5,319 nt of DNA from Methanocorpusculum sp. (lineage in GTDB: Archaea; Halobacteriota; Methanomicrobia; Methanomicrobiales; Methanocorpusculaceae), in the NCBI GenBank assembly GCA_017555685.1, contig JAFZFW010000010.1:1-5319 (forward strand), read 5' to 3'. The notes beneath the pieces are model-generated. The model saw only the letters and a program-made list of their open reading frames with translations. It ran no database searches and was not told the origin of the DNA. Of this stretch, positions 1 through 4,793 are shown in pieces. Made by a program: the position numbers and the translations under genes. Position 1 is the stretch's first letter, and each line of letters begins with the position of its first letter.

Positions 1-1
1 C

Positions 2-319
2 GCAGCTCTGCAGTCCATTCTGCTGATTATTGTTATAGCCACGCTTATCGATATGGTCCGTTCGTATGTGACGTTCGGCAGAGTACTGGTCCGCCCGATT
101 TTAATCGCCGGTGTTACCACGATGGTGAGAAGACTTCTGGTCGCATCTCCTTCTTTCATGGATATCCTCGGTATCACGATTGTTATCCTCGGTCTGACGG
201 TCGCGATGATTTACTTAGGCCGCGAGGACCGCGAAGTGACGAAATTCCTGAGCGAGGATAAGGAAGCAGTGGAAAACGTTGCTGCAAAAGCAGGTGAGCC
301 GGAAAAAGGCTCAGAATAA
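2..319 (+). CDS. PsiE-family membrane protein, 3' part (start lies left of the window)
   Basis: The reading frame is open to the left edge: 17 codons precede the first ATG at 53 with no stop, so this is the C-terminal 105 residues of a longer protein and the ATG at 53 (inside IATLIDMVRSYV) is probably internal. Three hydrophobic stretches are visible: the first ends around ILLIIVIATLI, the second is around VLVRPILIAGVTTMV, and the third is around DILGITIVILGLTVAMIYL. A charged, Glu/Lys-rich cytoplasmic-type tail of about 33 residues follows. The pairing of an LID-x-VRSYV segment with a PILIAGVTTMVRRLLV segment resembles the PsiE (phosphate-starvation-inducible) family of small integral membrane proteins. 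Their biochemical role is not established; the name comes from E. coli expression and need not mean phosphate control here. The gene ends in TAA directly followed by a T-run and converges on the WalJ-like gene, with 17 bases between the stop codons. Confidence 0.72.
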   Translation, partial: AALQSILLIIVIATLIDMVRSYVTFGRVLVRPILIAGVTTMVRRLLVASPSFMDILGITIVILGLTVAMIYLGREDREVTKFLSEDKEAVENVAAKAGEPEKGSE

Positions 320-336
320 TTTTTTTTTTTCAAAAA
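320..336. terminator. T-run terminator of the PsiE-like gene, possibly two-way
   Basis: Eleven T residues (320-330) start at the base after the TAA stop of the + strand gene, which is the usual form of an archaeal intrinsic terminator (T-tract without an obligatory hairpin). One C and five A residues (332-336) follow, which read as a T5 tract just after the TGA of the convergent - strand gene. The 17 bases may therefore end transcripts from both sides. The T11/A5 halves could also pair weakly. The + strand function is well supported; the - strand function is an inference from a short tract. Confidence 0.7.
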
Positions 337-1179
337 TCAGACAGAGAATCTGACCATCCGCTTTTCCCGGTATTCGGGAAGCTGGTCGGAGACATAAATC
401 ACACAACCGCTTTCACAGACTGCTTCTTCTGCTTTTTCTCTGGCGAGGTTTGGACGGTTGTAGTTTTCCGAAAGGTGTGCCAAGGCAACGCATCCTACAT
501 GGTCTTTTAAGACAGCAAGTGTTTTTGCGGATGCTTCGTTGGATAAGTGGCCGTCTTCTCTGATTCTGTCTTTGAGGTAGCGCGGGTAGAGCCGTTTTAC
601 CGCACAGTCTCCTCCGCACGATGCCCCGCAAAGGCGGCATTCACGGCATGCCGGGAAGCGGTCCGTCTTCATGGCCTCTTCAGAGTAATTGCTCTCGAGA
701 ACAACCGCGTCACAGGAACAGAGGGCGTTCATCATTGAATCAGAGACAGTATGCGTATCCAGACAGACACCGATTCGTGCATCCCCGTCCTCGATGATAA
801 ATCCGATCGGTTCTGCCGCATCATGATAGGTTCTAAATGAGGTAACGGTCAGTGTCCCGAAATCGACCCCACATCCTTCATGCATCAGGATTTTTTCTGC
901 GGACTGGGAGAGGATACCGTTTTTCTGCATCGCAGAAAGCGTACCGCCGGATGCTGCGGCAGGAATCTTTGCGGCTTTTAAGAATGCCTTGGCAGAGCGG
1001 ACGTGATCTGCGTGTTCGTGGGTTACGCACAATGCACGAACCGTTTCTGCCGGCAGCTGGTACTCCGCAAGCGTCCGCTTCAGGTATCCGATACCTGCAT
1101 CCACTACCACTGCATCAGTGCCGTTTCCAATGTAGATACAGTTTCCTTTGCTTCCGCTTGCTAACAGTACACAGTCCAT
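337..1179 (-). CDS. YycJ/WalJ-type metallo-beta-lactamase-fold hydrolase with a cysteine-rich insert
   Basis: This 280-residue soluble protein has the metallo-beta-lactamase fold. The N-terminus (VLLASGSKGNCIYI) matches the opening strand and loop of the YycJ/WalJ family. The metal-binding signature THEHADH lies at 53-59 (H54, H56, D58, H59). Further candidate ligands are H119 (TYHDA), D141 (CLDTH) and H235 (AHLSENYN). The family-typical segment YPRYLKDRI...GHLSNE is at 198-215. Bacterial relatives are two-metal hydrolases, and the Bacillus anthracis member has been described as a 5' exonuclease in mismatch repair; whether the archaeal protein is a nuclease is unknown. Residues 178-192 carry five cysteines (C178, C181, C184, C188, C192) in what looks like an insert between the ESNYSEE motif and the YPRYLK helix. 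The ATG at 1179 has no ribosome binding site and starts right at the conserved first strand, so a leaderless start is likely. The gene stands alone after the pilin gene and converges on the PsiE-like gene. Confidence 0.85.
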   Translation of the reverse strand: MDCVLLASGSKGNCIYIGNGTDAVVVDAGIGYLKRTLAEYQLPAETVRALCVTHEHADHVRSAKAFLKAAKIPAAASGGTLSAMQKNGILSQSAEKILMHEGCGVDFGTLTVTSFRTYHDAAEPIGFIIEDGDARIGVCLDTHTVSDSMMNALCSCDAVVLESNYSEEAMKTDRFPACRECRLCGASCGGDCAVKRLYPRYLKDRIREDGHLSNEASAKTLAVLKDHVGCVALAHLSENYNRPNLAREKAEEAVCESGCVIYVSDQLPEYREKRMVRFSV

Positions 1180-1205
1180 TTCTTATAGATTGGTTGCAGG
1201 AAGGG

Positions 1206-1212
1206 AAATATT
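1206..1212 (-). promoter_or_regulatory. Probable TATA box of the WalJ-like gene
   Basis: On the - strand AATATTT is centred about 30 bases upstream of the ATG at 1179. With the usual archaeal TATA-to-start distance of about 26 bases, transcription would begin about four bases before the ATG, giving a nearly leaderless mRNA. This agrees with the absence of a GGAGG-like site. A second AT-rich stretch (CTATAAG, 1182-1188) is only a few bases from the ATG and too close to act for this start. No clear BRE is visible. Confidence 0.4.
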
Positions 1213-1217
1213 CATGC

Positions 1218-1223
1218 AAAAAA
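1218..1223 (-). terminator. T6 terminator after the pilin-like gene
   Basis: The - strand reads TTTTTT eight bases after the TAG stop of the pilin-like gene (1232-1234) and just upstream of the TATA-like box of the next gene. A short T-tract in this place is a typical archaeal termination signal. It suggests that the pilin and WalJ-like genes are separate transcription units although only 52 bases lie between them. Confidence 0.5.
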
Positions 1224-1231
1224 GAGAGGGT

Positions 1232-1639
1232 CTATTTGAAGACCAGTGTTCCTGTGTAGAGCGTCTGCACTGTGCTGTCGTTGAACTCACCGACGACGTT
1301 TACTGTCTGCGAGTTATGGAATGCCGAAACTCCGCCATTTGGAGAGTACGGGATTCCCACCTTGGGATTCTCTTTAGAGATAGCTACAGTCTCAGACACA
1401 TACACCGTCAGATTTCTCAGACTGCCGGCATCACTCCCGCCGATGAGAGTGACAACAGGAAGCGTACCTGCCTCATTCAGCGTCACGGTAACCGAGGCAG
1501 ACTTAACCGTTCCAAGATTTCCGGCCATCGGAAGAACGGCCGCGGAGATTACCGCAACAAGAATCACAACAACAGCGACTAAAAGAATCGTAGCGATAAC
1601 CGGAGATACCGCATCATCAGTTCCTGGTTTCTTCACCAT
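1232..1639 (-). CDS. Archaeal type IV pilin N-terminal domain protein (secreted, pilin-like)
   Basis: This 135-residue protein begins with a short leader, MVKKPGTDDA, followed by VSPVIATILLVAVVVILVAV (11-30). That is the hallmark of the archaeal type IV pilin N-terminal domain (the former DUF1628 group): a class III signal in which a prepilin peptidase cuts before the hydrophobic helix that later forms the fibre core. The likely cut is near A10/V11. The residues before it are acidic (D8, D9), whereas many archaeal prepilins have K/R there. The rest (about 36-135) is a beta-rich, cysteine-free domain with a GGSDAGSLRNLTVYV segment (67-81) and a C-terminal GEFNDSTVQTLYTGTLVF, both common in this family. 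Two N-glycosylation sequons are present (N76-L-T and N120-D-S). It should be an extracellular or membrane-anchored subunit. No assembly ATPase or prepilin peptidase gene is adjacent, so whether it builds pili or is a lone surface protein cannot be told. The ATG has no ribosome binding site. Confidence 0.87.
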   Translation of the reverse strand: MVKKPGTDDAVSPVIATILLVAVVVILVAVISAAVLPMAGNLGTVKSASVTVTLNEAGTLPVVTLIGGSDAGSLRNLTVYVSETVAISKENPKVGIPYSPNGGVSAFHNSQTVNVVGEFNDSTVQTLYTGTLVFK

Positions 1640-1640
1640 A

Positions 1641-1657
1641 CAGAATACTCTATTCTG
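1641..1657. promoter_or_regulatory. Perfect 7-3-7 inverted repeat between TATA box and pilin start codon (candidate operator)
   Basis: CAGAATA, a three-base spacer CTC, and TATTCTG form a perfect inverted repeat that ends one base before the pilin ATG (1639) and starts just downstream of the TATA-like box. A dyad in this place would cover the transcription start and could be a repressor site. If the RNA starts further upstream, it could instead be a 5' hairpin. The position is seen directly; the function is inferred. Confidence 0.4.
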
Positions 1658-1660
1658 AGC

Positions 1661-1667
1661 TATTTAA
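1661..1667 (-). promoter_or_regulatory. TATA box of the pilin-like gene
   Basis: TTAAATA on the - strand is centred 25 bases before the ATG at 1639, which puts the predicted start of transcription at or next to the ATG. The mRNA would be leaderless, which fits the lack of a Shine-Dalgarno match. It is the best TATA-like match among the promoters in this window. Confidence 0.55.
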
Positions 1668-1681
1668 GGCTGTTTAGGAAC

Positions 1682-1709
1682 AAAAAATGCACAAATTGTG
1701 AACAAAAAA
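1682..1709 (-). terminator. Double T6 terminator after mfnA
   Basis: On the - strand two runs of six T follow the TAA of mfnA: one at 1704-1709, two bases past the stop codon, and one at 1682-1687. Between them is the 11-base palindrome CACAAATTGTG (1690-1700). Repeated short T-tracts are common archaeal terminators. The region should separate mfnA from the pilin promoter at 1661-1667. Confidence 0.6.
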
Positions 1710-1711
1710 GA

Positions 1712-2809
1712 TTAGTGAAGACGGGAGACGTCTTCGAGGAACGCCTCCACAACATCGCGGGTTACATGCGGCATCATGACAAATCTGAGATGTCCGGCCC
1801 GCGTTCTGGAAACCTTCCATCCATCCGGGATTTCTGCCGCATGGAATGCTGCAAGATTCATCACCGGATCAAGCACCGTTTTGTACCCAAATGCCTCCAT
1901 GCCTGCAACAAGACGGCGGGTGTTTTCCATACAGCCGGATACAATATCCCGGAATCCTGCGCGCCCCAGATGCTTCAGCACGGCATACGCTCCGGCAACA
2001 TCTGCCCCCGGACGGGTGCCGGTCAGCGTAAACGAGGTCTTCATCGTAAGGTATGGAGAGTCAACGCTTAACAGCTTCATGTGTTCCGGATCGCGAAGCA
2101 GAAGCGTGCCGCAGGGAATTGTACTCATACCCATCTTATGCGGGTCGAGCGTGATGGAAGACACCCCGTCCACTGCGAAATCGAAGGGAGCAGGGTTTTT
2201 CATAAACGGAATCACCAGGCCTCCGAATGCCGCATCCACATGACACCAGATATCATGTTCGCGGGCGAGTGCTGCAACGTTTACAACATCATCGATTACC
2301 CCGTACTCGGTCGTTCCGGCAACAGCTGCAACAGCGACCGTATTTTCATCAATTAACTCAGCCATTGCATCCGTATCCACTGTGTATCCGCCTTCTTTGT
2401 ACGGAGCAAGACGCATCTCAAGGCCTAAGATATCGCTGGTTTTGTCAAAGGAGAAGTGAGCAGATGCAGGAACAACGATGTTCGGCTTTGCGGACGGATG
2501 GAGTTTTTTAGCGATACGGATTGCCTGCAGGTTGGATTCGGTACCGCCGGATGTGGCATATCCGCCGACGTTTTTTCCCTGCAGAAGGTCGCCAAGGCTT
2601 GCGATAAGTTTGCGTTCGATATCGGCCGTTCCCGGATAGAGTCCGGGATCGCCTAAGTTGGTCGACACAAAAAGTTCGTGAGCGGTAACCGCCAAGTCAT
2701 GCGGAACCGTACACATCGAACTGAAAATATGATTATGCGGCACATCGCGTGCCCGATGTCCGGCAAGCAGGGAAAGCACCTCTTCCCTGCTGCATCCACT
2801 CTCTTCCAT
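1712..2809 (-). CDS. mfnA: L-tyrosine/L-aspartate decarboxylase MfnA (PLP-dependent)
   Basis: This is a group II pyridoxal-phosphate decarboxylase, 365 residues from the chosen start. The archaeal MfnA family decarboxylates tyrosine to tyramine for methanofuran, and aspartate to beta-alanine for coenzyme A. The visible motifs are NLGDPGLYPGT (51-61), the phosphate-binding TSGGTESN (86-93), SAHFS with the ring-stacking H118, HVDAAFGG (190-197) with the PLP-N1 aspartate D192, and SITLDPHKMG with the Schiff-base lysine K225. The C-terminal small domain ends in a typical RFVMMPHVTRDVVEAFLEDV. An upstream in-frame ATG at 2929 would add 40 residues, but these lie wholly within or just past the end of the aldehyde dehydrogenase gene and do not look like the family. 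MEESGCSREEVLSLL is a normal MfnA start, and a TATA-like ATAGAATA (2837-2844) sits about 31 bases before it. There is no ribosome binding site, so the start is probably leaderless. The gene follows the aldehyde dehydrogenase by 44 bases. Confidence 0.93.
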   Translation of the reverse strand: MEESGCSREEVLSLLAGHRARDVPHNHIFSSMCTVPHDLAVTAHELFVSTNLGDPGLYPGTADIERKLIASLGDLLQGKNVGGYATSGGTESNLQAIRIAKKLHPSAKPNIVVPASAHFSFDKTSDILGLEMRLAPYKEGGYTVDTDAMAELIDENTVAVAAVAGTTEYGVIDDVVNVAALAREHDIWCHVDAAFGGLVIPFMKNPAPFDFAVDGVSSITLDPHKMGMSTIPCGTLLLRDPEHMKLLSVDSPYLTMKTSFTLTGTRPGADVAGAYAVLKHLGRAGFRDIVSGCMENTRRLVAGMEAFGYKTVLDPVMNLAAFHAAEIPDGWKVSRTRAGHLRFVMMPHVTRDVVEAFLEDVSRLH

Positions 2810-2836
2810 ATGTAGAAGAGTATAGGGTTTCTTCTG

Positions 2837-2844
2837 TATTCTAT
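2837..2844 (-). promoter_or_regulatory. Possible TATA box of mfnA
   Basis: ATAGAATA on the - strand, in the 44-base gap after the aldehyde dehydrogenase stop, is centred about 31 bases before the ATG at 2809. It would give a leader of only a few bases. No T-tract lies in the gap, so mfnA may be transcribed both from here and by read-through from the upstream gene. Confidence 0.35.
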
Positions 2845-2853
2845 GTTTGGGAT

Positions 2854-4221
2854 TCACCGAAGGAAGATGTGTAAGAGCCGGGAAAACACCGGACGGTACG
2901 GCTGATACCGCATCGGCAAATCCATCCACGTCTTTTTGTCCACGATGCTTTTCGTATGCGAGAAGGCATCGAATCCGGCTTTGCCGTGATAGCTTCCCAT
3001 ACCGCTTTCACCAACGCCGCCAAAGCCCATCTCCGCAGTCGCGAGATGGATGACCACATCATTCACACAGCCTCCGCCAAAGGACAGCCGCTCAGTAACC
3101 TCACGAATGTGACCCTGGTTTTCCGAGAAGATGTAGAGTGCAAGCGGCTTTTCCTTCTGCGAAAGAAGCGGGACAACCGCACGGAAATCATTGTAGGTCA
3201 GAATCGGCAGAAGCGGACCGAAGATTTCCTCCTGCATGACTGCATCATCCCATGATGCATCAAGAAGAGTCGGTGCAATCTTTCGCCTGCCGCTGTCAGT
3301 TTCTCCTCCTGCAAGAATCTTTTCGCGGTCGATAAGAGACAGCAGGCGGGCGAAGTGTTTGTCGGAGATGATGTGCCCATAGTCCGGGTTTTCGAGCGGT
3401 ACGTCACCAAACTGCCGCCGGATTTCCGTGCGGACAGCATCGACCAGTGCATCCTTAACTGATGCTTCGCAGAGGATATAGTCCGGCGCAACGCAGGTCT
3501 GTCCGCAGTTGAGGAATTTGCCAAATACAATCCGTCTGGCGGCAAGCGGTATTTTTGCTGATGAGTCAACAATGCACGGACTCTTTCCGCCGAGCTCTAA
3601 AACTGCAGGCGTTAACGTCTCTGCAGTATGCCGCAGAACCTCGCGGCCCACATTCTGGCTGCCGGTGAAGAAAACAAAATCAAACTTCTGCGAAAGAAGC
3701 GCGGAGTTTTCCTCGCGTCCGCCGGTCACCACCGCAACATACTCAGGGTCAAAGCATTCGGAGACGATTTTTTCCACCACGCGGCTGGTGGCAGGAGAGT
3801 AGGCGCTCGGTTTGACAACTGCCGTATTTCCGGCAGCGATTGCATCCGCAAGCGGATCGATGGTCAGCAGGAACGGATAGTTCCAGGGACTCATAATCAG
3901 CACATTTCCATACGGGGACGGCTTTTGATAACTGCGGGAAGCAAACTGCGCAAGCGGGGTTTTGACCCGTCTCTCCTTCGAAAACCGCTTTGTGTGCCGG
4001 ATCATATAGGTGATTTCAGAAAGTGCAAGACCTGTCTCGCACATGTAGCTCTCAAAGGCACTCTTGCCTAAGTCTTCTTTGAGGGCTTCTGCGATTTCTT
4101 CCTCATGAGCGATTACTGCCGCACGGAGTTTTTTCAGCTGTGCGATGCGAAACGCCAAAGACAGCGTCACACCAGTCTGGAAAAACTGCTTCTGCCGGGC
4201 AAGAAGGTCTGCGAAATTCAT
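2854..4221 (-). CDS. Class-3-type NAD(P)-dependent aldehyde dehydrogenase
   Basis: The 455-residue length and the layout match the ALDH3 branch (about 450-500 residues), which oxidises aliphatic or aromatic aldehydes to acids with NAD(P)+. The N-terminal helices contain EALKEDLGKSAFESYMCE (45-62), typical of ALDH3. The Rossmann part shows MSPWNYP (110-116, with N114 of the oxyanion site), VVKPSAYSP (135-143, cofactor K137) and FFTGS (184-188). The general base E209 is in LELGGKSP, and the nucleophile C243 is in NCGQTCVAPDY (238-248). EEIFGPLLPI (331-340) contacts the cofactor ribose. The C-terminus has GMGSYHGKAGFDAFSHTKSI (407-426) and RYQPY, which are ALDH3 signatures. A basic, hydrophobic end (FSRLLHIFLR) follows and could touch a membrane as in fatty aldehyde dehydrogenases, but it is short. 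All catalytic residues are present. AGGTG at 4227-4231 lies five bases before the ATG as a ribosome binding site. The physiological substrate cannot be read from the sequence. Confidence 0.93.
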   Translation of the reverse strand: MNFADLLARQKQFFQTGVTLSLAFRIAQLKKLRAAVIAHEEEIAEALKEDLGKSAFESYMCETGLALSEITYMIRHTKRFSKERRVKTPLAQFASRSYQKPSPYGNVLIMSPWNYPFLLTIDPLADAIAAGNTAVVKPSAYSPATSRVVEKIVSECFDPEYVAVVTGGREENSALLSQKFDFVFFTGSQNVGREVLRHTAETLTPAVLELGGKSPCIVDSSAKIPLAARRIVFGKFLNCGQTCVAPDYILCEASVKDALVDAVRTEIRRQFGDVPLENPDYGHIISDKHFARLLSLIDREKILAGGETDSGRRKIAPTLLDASWDDAVMQEEIFGPLLPILTYNDFRAVVPLLSQKEKPLALYIFSENQGHIREVTERLSFGGGCVNDVVIHLATAEMGFGGVGESGMGSYHGKAGFDAFSHTKSIVDKKTWMDLPMRYQPYRPVFSRLLHIFLR

Positions 4222-4329
4222 GACGACACCTGATACAGGAATATCTTCTCTGTCAGCGGATAAGATTTCCGAAACCTGCCGGTTATGCCAAACACAACAC
4301 TAATCCCTTCTGCCGTCCCAATCTGATTT
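4222..4329. promoter_or_regulatory. Divergent promoter region between aldehyde dehydrogenase and peroxiredoxin
   Basis: These 108 bases separate two diverging start codons and must hold both promoters. For the - strand gene, a weak TATA-like TCTTATC (4259-4265) is about 41 bases before the ATG and would leave a leader of about 15 bases containing the AGGTG site at 4227-4231. An alternative AGATATT (4240-4246) is too near the ATG. The CCTG-ATA-CAGG dyad (4229-4239) overlaps the ribosome binding site. For the + strand gene the only AT-leaning stretch at a leaderless distance is around ACTAATC (4299-4305), which is a poor match. I see no gene in this stretch. Confidence 0.4.
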
Positions 4330-4782
4330 ATGCTTGAAGCAGGACAGAAAGCCCCGGAGTTTTCTCTGCCGGATAAGGATGGAAATATCGTATCTCTTGC
4401 AGACTTCAAAGGACAAAAGGTCGTTCTCTACTTCTATCCAAGAGACAGCACCGCAGGATGCACCCGCCAGGCAGTAGCCTTTGCCGGCCTGTATGATGAG
4501 TTTGTGAAAAAGAACGCGGTTGTCATCGGAATAAGTAAAGACTCGCAGGCATCTCATCAGAAGTTTGCGGAGAAGAACGGCCTGCCGTTTATCCTGCTCT
4601 CGGATACCGAACTTGAAGCAATCCAGGCATACGGTGTATGGCAGGAAAAGAAGCTCTATGGAAAAGTGAGTATGGGAGTTGTGCGGTCTTCGTTTGTGAT
4701 TGATGAAGAAGGCGTCTTAGAACAGGTTCGCTATAAAGTAAAGCCGGATACGAATGCAAAAGAGATTTTGGATAGTCTGTAA
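4330..4782 (+). CDS. bcp: Bcp/PrxQ-type peroxiredoxin (single cysteine)
   Basis: This 150-residue thioredoxin-fold peroxidase reduces H2O2 and organic hydroperoxides with thiol donors in the cytoplasm. The order is typical of Bcp/PrxQ: MLEAGQKAPEFSLPDKDGN at the start, then VVLYFYPRDSTAGCT (31-45) with P37, T41 and the peroxidatic C44. IGISKDSQASHQKFAEKNGLPF follows (66-87), and the catalytic-site arginine R119 is in MGVVRSSFVID. Most PrxQ proteins have PGCT at the active site and many have a resolving cysteine five residues later (CTxxxC). Here the residue pair is AG, position 49 is valine, and no other cysteine exists in the protein, so it must act as a 1-Cys enzyme resolved by an external thiol. 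An in-frame TGA at 4324-4326 rules out any earlier start, and the ATG at 4330 has no ribosome binding site. The gene diverges from the aldehyde dehydrogenase and converges on the next gene with an 11-base gap. Confidence 0.92.
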   Translation: MLEAGQKAPEFSLPDKDGNIVSLADFKGQKVVLYFYPRDSTAGCTRQAVAFAGLYDEFVKKNAVVIGISKDSQASHQKFAEKNGLPFILLSDTELEAIQAYGVWQEKKLYGKVSMGVVRSSFVIDEEGVLEQVRYKVKPDTNAKEILDSL

Positions 4783-4793
4783 GGACGTATCCA

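Noticed and set aside
339..353. CAGA...TCTG hairpin near the end of the WalJ-like gene
   Set aside because: Arms are only four bases and lie inside coding sequence; the neighbouring T-run explains termination.
1182..1188. CTATAAG as the TATA box of the WalJ-like gene
   Set aside because: It lies only about six bases before the ATG, so transcription would begin inside the conserved N-terminus; the AATATTT at 1206-1212 fits better.
852..1259. 135-codon + strand frame opposite the WalJ-like gene
   Set aside because: It is antisense to a gene with clear family motifs, has no recognisable domain and runs on across the gap into the next gene; it is a shadow frame.
1148..1658. Two overlapping + strand frames opposite the pilin-like gene
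   Set aside because: The - strand frame carries the pilin signal and hydrophobic helix; the + strand frames have no family features.
2810..2929. 40-residue N-terminal extension of MfnA
   Set aside because: It overlaps the 3' end of the aldehyde dehydrogenase gene in another frame, does not resemble the MfnA family, and a better start exists at 2809.
4300..4557. 85-codon - strand frame across the divergent promoter and the start of bcp
   Set aside because: It is antisense to the peroxiredoxin active-site region and has no recognisable features.
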